Source of the DNA: Thereva unica
Lineage: Eukaryota > Arthropoda > Insecta > Diptera > Therevidae
Assembly (NCBI GenBank): GCA_949987705.1
Contig: OX465281.1
Coordinates: 154,184,380 to 154,248,379, forward strand
Reading direction: 5' to 3'
Length of the DNA: 64,000 nt
Shown: positions 55,801 to 64,000 of the stretch, piece by piece
Numbering within the stretch: the first letter of the stretch is position 1
How the letters are laid out: each line of letters opens with the position of its first letter
Program-made: the position numbers and the translations under genes
The notes under the pieces: generated by a model
Database searches by the model: none
What the model was told of the DNA's origin: nothing
The model's input: the letters and a program-made list of their open reading frames with translations, nothing else

Positions 55801-56853
55801 CATAAATGCCTTACGTGCTGGAGATATAAGGCAACAACATCGCAACAGCTAATGGGAAATCTACCAGAAGCTAGAGTGACCAGAAGTAGACCATTTCAAA
55901 ATGTAGGTATAGATTTTTGTGGTCCAATCGTACTCAAAGAATCAAAATGCCGAGGAAGAGTAAAGACGTCCAAGGGTTACATATCTGTGTTTATATGCCT
56001 ATGCACAAAGGCCATTCACCTCGAAGCCGTCAGTGAACTATCAACGAACGCATTTTTGGCAGCATTCAGAAGATTCGTAGCCAGACGGGGACTTAGCACG
56101 CACATCTTTAGTGATTGCGGCACTAACTTTATTGGTGCCAACCGTCAGCTTGGTGCAATCAACCTACAACGAGAATGGGGATTAACAGAAGAGACTTATG
56201 GTATAATAGAACAAATGGGTGTCAAATGGCATTTTATACCACCAGGTGCTCCACATTTCGGAGGGCTCTGGGAAAGCGGCGTACGAGCCACAAAACACCA
56301 CTTAAAACGAGTCATGGCAGACTCGTTACTCACATTCGAAGAAATAACAACCTTGTTGACCCAAATTGAAGCATGTTTGAACTCCCGACCACTATGCCCA
56401 CTGTCAGATGACCCCGACGACACCGAAGCACTCACTCCAGGACATTTCCTCATTGGCAGTGCTCTAATTGCTCCCCCAGAAGAAAATGTTTCTGATAAGC
56501 ACATCAGTAGGATAAATCGTTGGAAACATATACAACATGTGCACCAAAGCTTCTGGAGAAAATGGCAGAAGGAATACCTCCATAGACTCCAACAACGACC
56601 TAAATGGCTAAAACCAAACCCTAATATAAGAGTAGGCAATCTAGTAATAATAAAAGATGAAAGACTCCCACCAACTTGCTGGGCACTTGGCAGAGTAATC
56701 GAAGTGCACCCTGGGTCAGATGGACTAGTGCGAGTAGTTACGATCAAGTCAAGAAACTCTATACTCAAACGACCAATTTCAAAAATATGCTTACTACCAA
56801 TCGAAGAAAACCGACAGCAAGTCCCAAATTCCTCCAATCACCCAATTAACTAA
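52820..56853 (+). CDS. pol: BEL-2 Pol: protease, RT, RNase H, integrase
   Basis: About 1,340 codons. The protease region has RALIDPGSEVSFIT, with Pro in the DxGS motif. RT has FTADIEKMYRQIMIA, TYGTSSAPFLAIRTLHQL and the active-site FYVDDLMSG. RNase H has IHGFCDASVQAYAAILYM and LWSDSTITLSWI. Integrase has HHCC (HKLSLHGGVQLT ... CLTCWRYKA), VGIDFCGPIV, FSDCGTNFIGA and FIPPGAPHFGGLWESGV, then a DUF5641-like end. Joining to Gag needs a one-base shift near 52820, either programmed or a mutation; BEL elements usually have a single gag-pol frame. Otherwise it appears intact. Confidence 0.92.
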
Positions 56854-57001
56854 GATAAAGAAAATAAGAAGGTAACTTTAGCACAAGTAAGAAACTCTAC
56901 ATATAAGTTGTATACAAAAAAAATAAAAAAAAAATAATAATTTATAAATAAGTAAAAAAAAAAAAATCCCCAAAAGCCCAACAACCAGTCAATAATTAAC
57001 C
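56854..57001 (+). other. pol-env spacer
   Basis: A-rich, including poly-A runs; no gene seen. Confidence 0.4.
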
Positions 57002-59002
57002 ATGTTTTACAGCGTCATGAATCATATCTGCATCATATTACTTATGGGCTACTTCCCAACAGCAGTGCACGGTATTATCGCCTACGACTGCGGCCACAAC
57101 AACGTAAATATCTCTACATTATCACTAATTGAGGTCGAAGAATGCCATATAGAAAAACCATCAACAAAAGTAGAACTTGAAGAGATCCAATTACTCCAAT
57201 TGAGCGAAGTTACATATGTACATACCTACCAATGTAAAGTAAGCATTATCCAGTCTGTATATACCTGTGGCATGTTTAGTCACATTTCGTTGGTACCGGG
57301 AGGATTATCAACCTTCATCAGTGACATATCGAACGAAGAATGTATGACCCTACACCAAAAAGGGGAATTTAGATTAACTAACCACCGATTAATCGGGGAA
57401 ATAAAACCCAATTCGTCCTCAAGCTACTCGGAGGTGGTCGTGGGAGAAGTAGATGAAAACGGTGCATGTAGAGGACAACACTACACAACTAGCGGACATT
57501 CCTGGTCAAACGCTTTAGTTATACAAGCCATAACCATTACCGACAATCTTAGTACAGCTAGACTAGATGAGAACAAGATCACAATAAGAGGCAATATTGT
57601 GTGCCCCTATCTCAATACGAAGTGCACCGATCCTGAAAACGGAATTACATTTTGGAAATTAGTGCCTGATGAACGATGTGAAGATTACAAATACGATGTG
57701 CTATGGGAAGGCCAAGCAAGTAAGGTCCTTAGCCTTCATAACAGCACCACCATAAATCCAACAGTCATATATACTGTAAACACAGAAGACAACATCTTCG
57801 CACTGGAAATAAGAAGAGAAATACCAATCTGTCAAGCCAAAGGATACCAAACGGAACATCCCCGTCTAGTAATTGTACCAAAGGTAACAAATCAGTTCCT
57901 ATTCACCAAAAAATCAGTAGCGTCCAATAATTTAGATATCATAACGTATGTAAACTCTAAATTCGTATACGCAGAAAGGCACATGAGACAACAAATAGAG
58001 CAACTGTACCTTAATCTCATAACACGTCGATGTGAACTAGAACGGGAAGTATTGCAGACGCTATTAACGATAGCACCTCACTATCCTGATGAATTCGCTT
58101 GGAGGTACATTAAAGAACGAGGATACACGGCGGTACCTCGCGGCGAAGCCATATACATAATTAAATGTCAACCAGTCGAAGTCGCTGTATGTGCCAGTGA
58201 GAAGTGTTTTAATGAACTACCGATTAGCTACATGAATAAGACATTCTTTATGACCCCGAAAACGCATCTAATACAAGAATTTGGAACAGAAGTTGCTTGT
58301 TCTCCACTCTTGAATCCAGCTTACTACATTTTAGGGGATTGGTATGGACTCAATCCCACAATACATAAGATAAGAAGCCCAGGGAAATTACACCCATCAC
58401 TAACCACCAACTGGAAGTATGAAGAGCCAGGTGACTTAATGAAGGCAGGTATATATACGACCAATGCACTAAATGAACTCCGACGCCAAGCAATGTATGC
58501 ATCAGAAAGACAAGCGATTACAAATATTGTTACGAAGAGACTGCTGGGAGAAGACGTTGGTCATCAAGATATGGATGTTCTTAAACTAATCACACCAGGT
58601 GCAATGCACAGCGTAATGGAAACCGTGCAGCTTAAGATATGGACTACCCTCAGTGAAGTTGGAAAAATATATCTAATTGTGATTGGAATATGCAGTATCA
58701 TAAAAGGAGTTAAATTCATATGTGACACTATTATAAACGGCCGCCGACTACATAATCTCTTTGGGTGGAACTGGAGAATCATCGCTGCAACATGGGACAC
58801 ACTCACAAATCTCGTCGTACACAATCATCTCCAGAGCAGGACACATCCCGTAAATGATCCGACTTCCGAATTAATAGCAGTCGTCGCTCAAAATCCTAAT
58901 AACCCATCACCCGAACCAGAAAATCCCAATATCGCACACCTTACTCTCCTTAACGAAAGGAAATCCCTCTATCCCTCCATATCTACCCCGGTCAACAATT
59001 AA
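57002..59002 (+). CDS. env: BEL-2 Env: chuvirus-type glycoprotein
   Basis: About 666 codons from MFYSVMNH. A hydrophobic signal peptide (ICIILLMGYF..AVHG, residues ~9-25) is followed by the start IIAYDCGHNNVNISTLSLIE and a VEECH motif. From memory this pattern (AYDC, N..T.SL.EVEEC) is typical of Jingchuvirales glycoproteins, which differ from the F-like envelopes of gypsy elements. Many Cys residues follow, then a transmembrane segment near residues 555-578 (YLIVIGICSIIKGVKFICDTI) and an ~88-residue cytoplasmic tail. The frame is unbroken, with its own start codon 148 bp after pol. It would be a membrane fusion or receptor-binding protein on virus-like particles. The family assignment needs a profile search. 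Confidence 0.75.
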   Translation: MFYSVMNHICIILLMGYFPTAVHGIIAYDCGHNNVNISTLSLIEVEECHIEKPSTKVELEEIQLLQLSEVTYVHTYQCKVSIIQSVYTCGMFSHISLVPGGLSTFISDISNEECMTLHQKGEFRLTNHRLIGEIKPNSSSSYSEVVVGEVDENGACRGQHYTTSGHSWSNALVIQAITITDNLSTARLDENKITIRGNIVCPYLNTKCTDPENGITFWKLVPDERCEDYKYDVLWEGQASKVLSLHNSTTINPTVIYTVNTEDNIFALEIRREIPICQAKGYQTEHPRLVIVPKVTNQFLFTKKSVASNNLDIITYVNSKFVYAERHMRQQIEQLYLNLITRRCELEREVLQTLLTIAPHYPDEFAWRYIKERGYTAVPRGEAIYIIKCQPVEVAVCASEKCFNELPISYMNKTFFMTPKTHLIQEFGTEVACSPLLNPAYYILGDWYGLNPTIHKIRSPGKLHPSLTTNWKYEEPGDLMKAGIYTTNALNELRRQAMYASERQAITNIVTKRLLGEDVGHQDMDVLKLITPGAMHSVMETVQLKIWTTLSEVGKIYLIVIGICSIIKGVKFICDTIINGRRLHNLFGWNWRIIAATWDTLTNLVVHNHLQSRTHPVNDPTSELIAVVAQNPNNPSPEPENPNIAHLTLLNERKSLYPSISTPVNN

Positions 59003-59074
59003 AATGTTTACTAGATCCCGTCAGAACCATCACCTGGTACCGAAATCCAGCAGCTGTTGAAATCAAGGAGATTT

Positions 59075-59088
59075 CAAGGGGGGCAGAA
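59075..59088 (+). promoter_or_regulatory. BEL-2 polypurine tract
   Basis: AAGGGGGGCAGAA directly before the 3' LTR. Confidence 0.75.
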
Positions 59089-59470
59089 TGTATAAACCCA
59101 GTTCATCGCCTTGGACAACCTAATTAATATCAACCAACTCATCCGGGATGGCGAAACTTGTGGTGATTGAGCAAACCAATATCTTGCTCTAATTTAAGTT
59201 CAATTGGAGTTGCGAAAGAGCTACAAGTGAAAAACCTCACCCAGCACTGGCATCAGCATTTTCACCACCGCCTCAAGCACCAACAAGCACCAAGAAAGAA
59301 CGAAAGTTCACCAGTCCAAAATAGATTCCACAACGGTGACGACGGGACGTTTAATATTTGTATAAATTAGTAACAAAACGACGGGACGTTTAATATTTCA
59401 ATAAATTAGTACCAACCCATTAATCAGTGATTGTTTTTATTCCAATTCCCAATTAACTTGCTTTTAAACA
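59089..59470 (+). repeat. BEL-2 3' LTR (382 bp)
   Basis: Matches 48832-49213 with no difference noticed; followed by CGTAC. Confidence 0.95.
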
Positions 59471-59475
59471 CGTAC
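59471..59475. repeat. BEL-2 target-site duplication, right
   Basis: CGTAC, matching 48827-48831. Confidence 0.85.
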
Positions 59476-60153
59476 AATTCGATGTCATCTGGATGTTTTT
59501 CTACGACCACTACCCCGATGTCATCTGCAAATCCGATCGCCACTGCTTCCTTTGGAAGACGAAGACCCAATACATCATTGTACATTGCGATCCATAGGAG
59601 AGGGCCCAGGACGGAACCTTGCGGGACACCGCATGTTGTCCCGAACACTTTAGGACCATCATCCGAATCACATTGAAGCGACCTACCCTGGAGGTAGTCG
59701 GCCACTACACGCACTAGGTACTTTGGTGTGCCTAGCTTGATCAACGCTTCGACTATTTTGTTCCACCTCGCCGAGTTGAAAGCATTTTTAACGACGAGGG
59801 TTATCAGTGCGCAGCAGTGATTTTTCTCTAAGGCGGCTCTTGCTATGCCCACCAGCATATTGACTGCATCAGTCGTCGACCTTGCCTTTCTGAAGCCGAA
59901 TTGCTTGTCCGACAGGCCACCTACCCTTTCGACGCTAGGGAAAATCCTGTTACAGATTACCCGCTCGAAAAGTTTGCCTATACAACTAAGGAGGCATATC
60001 GGTCTGTAGGACGATGGGTCCCCTAGAGGTTTGTTCGGCTTCGGTAGGAGCACGAGTTTCTGCTGTTTCCATCGCTCCGGGAAGATCCCCTCTCTCAGGC
60101 ACGCTGTGAAGACTTCAGCGAACCTGTCTGGCGCTATCGTAGCCGTAATGCTG
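59476..60153 (-). pseudogene. R1-type LINE RT fragment, 5' side of the BEL-2 insertion
   Basis: From about 60153 downward on the minus strand: FAEVFTACLREGIFPERWKQ, LLPKPNKPLGDPSSYRPICL, DKQFGFRKARSTTDAVNML, TTCGVPQGSVLGPLLW and the active-site IGFADDIGVVVVEKHPDDIELY. These are R1-clade RT motifs. The metal-binding Asp of the motif A block appears changed (ALITLVVKNAFNSARW, where DVKNAF is usual). The endonuclease part is missing (5'-truncated) and the C-terminal part is at 48567-48831. Confidence 0.87.
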
Positions 60154-63100
60154 AAACAATAACAACAGCTTCGATTTTATATGAGAAGTGTCCCCAACGT
60201 GACATCCGCACTAAAATACCGTATACGGTATACAGTCTTTTACATTACCTTGTTTCTGAATACCGTGATTACTATGGGCATATCAAAACTCGTAGCCGAT
60301 GCTGGTTCGCGATGTCGATGGGTGAGGGGGTTTTTATGCTGAGGATATGGAGGGAAATAATTGAGGCTATGGAGGGAAATAAAGTTTGGTTTTTCGTGGG
60401 CCTAGGAAGATACGTAGTGTTTATTGTATGATGTTTGTGGGTGAGGAGCTTTACTGGATGAAAAGCAATTTCTCTCACTCGTAGTGTAATATCTTAGAGG
60501 CGTCAAGTCTTTAACTTGTAAAAAGTGGCAAAATATTGTATTTTAGCATTATACAAATTCAACATTTTTGCCCTAAAATAACTCGACAAAACCACAGTGA
60601 ATGTAAACAAAATTGGTCAAATTCACAACTAAACCAATAAAACGTATTGGTTCACTCATTTTTTTTAAATTGTTTTAATTCAATCACTGAAACACTAATC
60701 ACTGGTAATCCAGGTGCAGAAAAAAGTGATAAAATACAATACATATTTTACAACTTTTTATTGCAAAAATAAACTTAAAAACTTGGCTCCACTATGTTAT
60801 TACACGAGAAATGTCATCCATTCAAGCAAATGTAGGATCGGCACTGGCTGCTTCCAGGCCTGTAGCTACGTTGGGTTTGCTGGAGGCCCTATCACAACTT
60901 CTAATATGCAGCGTACTGAAATTTAAGACATCATATGAACATGCAGCACGCTGCTTTGCTTGTCATTTTACCAGCCTCCGCCAATTGAAATACTTTTGAT
61001 TGCAGCATGCCCTAATTTGGTGCACGCTTTGATGTTCTGGAACGGCCTGCGGACAATATAGGCGAAGGGGTAGAGGCTATGGAGGGCAAGCATTGCAACT
61101 CCAATCCTTTAGCTAATAAGTTTATTATTATATGGGCATATAAAAATTCGTAGCCAAAGTCCGTTCACGATGTCCATGAGTGAGGACGTTTTTACCGAGA
61201 GGCTATGGAGGGAAATAAATTACATATCCTAGTTTTAGCTAAAGCCGGCTCTAAACGATGCTATGAGCACTTTCCAACGTTGGAAGCGTTGATGCTTTAT
61301 TTGCCCATACATTAATGTCTTTAGTATGAAACTCTTCGTATCATATTTCAATTACCCTAACCCACTCAATTTAATTGAGTAACAACTAAAAGAAGAAGTT
61401 AGGCAAGTGAACAGAATTTGGAAGTGACGTTTATTTCAGTAGTGGCAAAGGAAGTAGAATGAATCTACCCAAGGTCGATGAACCCACAGGTGAGTTACGA
61501 GAGCATACCTGCAAAATGAGTTTACGCAACGCCTGGAATTCCTCATTGTGACAGAGGACACAGACGATGTCCTTTTGGATTGCCGGAGATTAGCCGAGCA
61601 AACTGCTGCACTGCAATCTGCAGCTAAAGGCACGGCTAAGAGCAACGAACGTCTTAGACTATAGTGGTACGATCGTTTGATCTACTGACTAAAGTTGAGG
61701 AGAAGCTAAATTGCTCAATCAGAAGCTAAGGCGGAAATGAACAAAAAAGAAGTGAGTTAGGCTTAGAAATACCACTAATATTATCAGGTAAATAACTGCT
61801 GATCAAGCTTGCGACGCATATTAAGCTTAACATTCATTATGGTTTGGTAGAAAATTAACCAGTCTTAACAGAATTATATGAGGCATCTTAAGCCGATCTT
61901 AAGATAATTGTAATTAGGCCTAATGACCCAACTAGTTGGTGAGTTAGGATTAGAATACGGTATAACCGACAGCCTTGAGCGTGTCGGCATCATAATGCTT
62001 GCACCTTCCAACGCACGAAAATAGAAAGAATCCAATAAAATATTTGTGTACAAATTAAAAATTAGTCTTAAAATCACGCCAAAGAAGTATTACTTCTAAT
62101 GCGTGTACATAAGTACACACACACTTTTTTCTTTCTTCATCTTTCTATAAAATCATCCGTATCGACTTTTTTCCAATTTTTTTTAAACCGATATTCCTGA
62201 TTATAGTGTCTTCTGATTTCAGAATCGTCCGTATACTTATTCGACTTTTTTTGTTTTCCAAAATTCTACCGATGTCTTAATTTCTGTCACCAACCAAAAT
62301 ACAAATCTCAACTTTTTTTTTCTTTTTTATTTATTTATTTTTTATTTTTTTTTTTCATAGCCTTCTTGATTTTCAAAAAAAGTTTTCTTCTCAAGTGCTT
62401 ATTTTTCTACAATATTAAAAGGGATAAAGGGATAGCCCCGCCTTTAGACATGGAAAATTTTTACTGTTTTGTTTTCGAATCGGATTTAATAATATTGTAA
62501 TAGAGAATAGGGCCCCTGATGATAAAATAGGTCAAAGGGCCCAAGGCACGAGCGCTCCATGCGACAACGCCACGCCAAAACAACAACAATCTGTAGGCTG
62601 TTAAAATTTTTATTATTTTGGCGCAGCGTCGTCGAATGGAGCGCTCCTGTATGCACCCCATAAAGGTAACAATCCCCCAAGGCATTTGCTCGCAGGCTTT
62701 TGACGTTATAATGTCGTAAAATGTTTGCAACGGATCTGATGAGGTATAGGGTTTTGCTCCAGGCACGAAAATAGAAACAACGCGGTTTCTTCAATGAATA
62801 ATTATATTTTGGTTAAACGTTATGATGATCAATAAGTTGATGATCGCTACACTTGCGACCGTAAAGCAAAACAAAAATTGAATATAACCCGTGATCTGTC
62901 TCCGTGCTACTTTGACCGGCTCCATGATCAAAATTGATCGCCAACCAGAAGCCTCTACTTCCTGCTCGAGGTGGAATTTTCAAAGAGGGGGCGATCTGGT
63001 ATGATCGCCCCGTTGTCCCTGCTGCTCGAAGTGCTGGAAGCTAGCCGCTACAGCTAGCTGTAGTATACTTAAACATAAAAAGATGATGCTTCAGATATGC

Positions 63101-63286
63101 ACAGCTGCGATATGCACTTTATTGGTGACGCCATTCGGCCCGCGAGTAAATGTTCGTTTGCTTCGGTGGATTCTTTTTGCTCACGGAGACAAACGCAAGG
63201 ATGGTACAAGTTTTTATAGGGATAAAAGCTCACGCTCTAGAAGACAAGGTCTGATCCGTGCTTGTCTTATATTGACGAAGGCGTAG
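60154..63286. other. Unassigned repeats, no gene recognised
   Basis: Two diverged copies of an ~85-bp stretch lie at about 60277-60362 and 61130-61219 (GGGCATAT..AA..TCGTAGCC ... TATGGAGGGAAATAA). A palindromic ATACCGTATACGGTAT occurs near 60216. GCACGAAAATAGAAA occurs near 62012 and 62763. Plus-strand 61530-61660 reads VTEDTDDVLLDCRRLAEQTA, an acidic helical piece in a broken frame that I cannot identify. The rest is AT- or pyrimidine-rich. Confidence 0.4.
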
Positions 63287-64000
63287 CACAGTGGGCTAGA
63301 TTCTAAAAAAAGTGGACAAAAATCAAAATAAATTTTTTTTAAATGCCCTTTTCTATAGGAATTATTTTATAGAGGGGGATCCCCTGGACGTTTTTCCGAA
63401 AAATGGGGCGGGTAGCTTTAAAGCCTGCGGATCTGAGGCATTCCGAAGTTAGATACTTTGGACATAACTGCATTTGCGTGTCTTCACCGCGAAAAACACT
63501 TCCTACGTTAAATCCCAATAACATTATATCTGAGTGTGTAATATTAATTAAGTTCAATGGAGAGTGATCCTGAAGGTATATAGAAAATTTTTATGTGTTT
63601 TACCGTTATTAAATAATAATACATGCTAATGTAAGAGAATGATCAATAACCACGAAAAAAAATTTTTTTTTTTTTAAATTATTAGCCTTAAATTGTAAAA
63701 ATAGTTTATTGCCCACTACCGCCCGGCATAGTTTCAACGCGATTTTGTAGGAAATTCTTCATACAATGAGAATTCGAAAGATTTGGGTGCCAAAACTTGC
63801 CAATTCATATTTTGTACGGCGTGAATCGCGTGCTTTCGTGAAAAAACGTTAAAACTTGTACGTAATGTTACCATGTGAAATTTTCGGAAAAATGTATGAA
63901 AATTTAATTTATTTCATTTAATTAACGTTTGGTGAAATGTCTGAAGACGCCCAGGAGGCGCGTAACAAAGATTTTAAAAAATATCGTGAGCATTTTGCTA
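63283..64000 (+). mobile_element. Left part of an unidentified element (CACAGTG end)
   Basis: CACAGTGGGCTAGATTCT near 63287-63304 looks like a transposon terminus. About 630 bp of AT-rich leader follow, then an ORF start at 63937. The CACAGTG start fits a Transib-type consensus (CACWRTG), but the other end is outside the window, so this is tentative. Confidence 0.35.
63937..64000 (+). CDS. Start of an ORF running off the window (hypothetical)
   Basis: ATG at 63937 opens a frame without a stop to the window end: MSEDAQEARNKDFKKYREHF. I recall similar N termini (EARNK..K.YRE) in uncharacterised transposon-linked proteins of insects, but 21 residues are too few to name a family. Confidence 0.4.
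   Translation, partial: MSEDAQEARNKDFKKYREHFA

Larger units (their letters stand above)
48832..59470 (+). mobile_element. BEL/Pao retrotransposon BEL-2 with chuvirus-like env
   Basis: LTR, primer-binding site, gag, pol, env, polypurine tract, LTR, flanked by CGTAC, inserted in an R1-type LINE. LTR identity indicates a recent insertion. It is disrupted by a solo-LTR-like insertion (50420-52364) and by a one-base frame change near 52800-52830. Confidence 0.93.

Noticed and set aside
60811..60999. 62-codon plus-strand frame starting MSSIQANVGSALAAS
   Set aside because: No recognisable motif, no neighbours and low-complexity surroundings; not enough to call a gene.

Overview
This window looks like heterochromatin-style or TE-rich intergenic DNA from an arthropod, most likely an insect. 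The basis is the element mix: Helentron, RTE, Jockey, R1 and LOA-type LINEs, BEL/Pao elements and an errantivirus-like Ty3/gypsy element, together with AT-rich spacers, long homopolymers and satellites. I see no convincing conserved host gene. Almost every open frame of any length belongs to a transposable element, and most are broken by nested insertions, frameshifts or stops.

Layout. 1-0.4 kb: LINE fragment. 0.56-7.7 kb: a Helentron (Rep, SF1 helicase, C-terminal EEP endonuclease, minus strand) with an expanded Arg/Glu/Gln-rich 42-residue repeat near its N terminus, split by an RTE fragment with a perfect 13-bp target duplication. 7.7-11.2 kb: non-coding repeats (an inverted-repeat MITE, a hAT-like end, a TIR repeat with internal tandem units). 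11.2-19.76 kb: a TATGTAC-type array, then an exact tandem duplication of a 3,925-bp unit, each unit carrying an RTE LINE that is itself split by a Jockey-type LINE. 19.5-20.7 kb: a ~108-bp satellite. 20.87-21.11 kb: a second hAT-like end that cuts off the next element.

21.1-38.1 kb: a BEL/Pao element on the minus strand (BEL-1; gag-pol-env, with a fusion-protein-like env) split by a complete errantivirus-like element (875-bp LTRs, GCAT target duplication, gag, protease, pol, env). 38.1-42.5 kb: a degenerate LOA/R1-group LINE. 42.5-46 kb: palindromes, a possible small spliced gene and a Jockey fragment. 46.04-48.56 kb: a decayed gene with PIN/FEN-like acidic motifs and a Cys-rich tail, bounded by inverted repeats. 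48.6-60.15 kb: an R1-type LINE split by a second BEL/Pao element (BEL-2; identical-looking 382-bp LTRs, CGTAC duplication). BEL-2 carries a different, chuvirus-like glycoprotein gene and is itself hit by a 1,945-bp solo-LTR-like insertion. 60.2-63.3 kb: mostly unassigned diverged repeats. 63.3-64 kb: the left part of an unidentified element whose ORF runs off the window.

How it fits together. The window records a nesting history: RTE into Helentron, Jockey into RTE, errantivirus into BEL-1, BEL-2 into an R1 LINE, solo LTR into BEL-2. Three separate LTR elements carry envelope genes of two apparently unrelated glycoprotein types, which is the most notable biology here.
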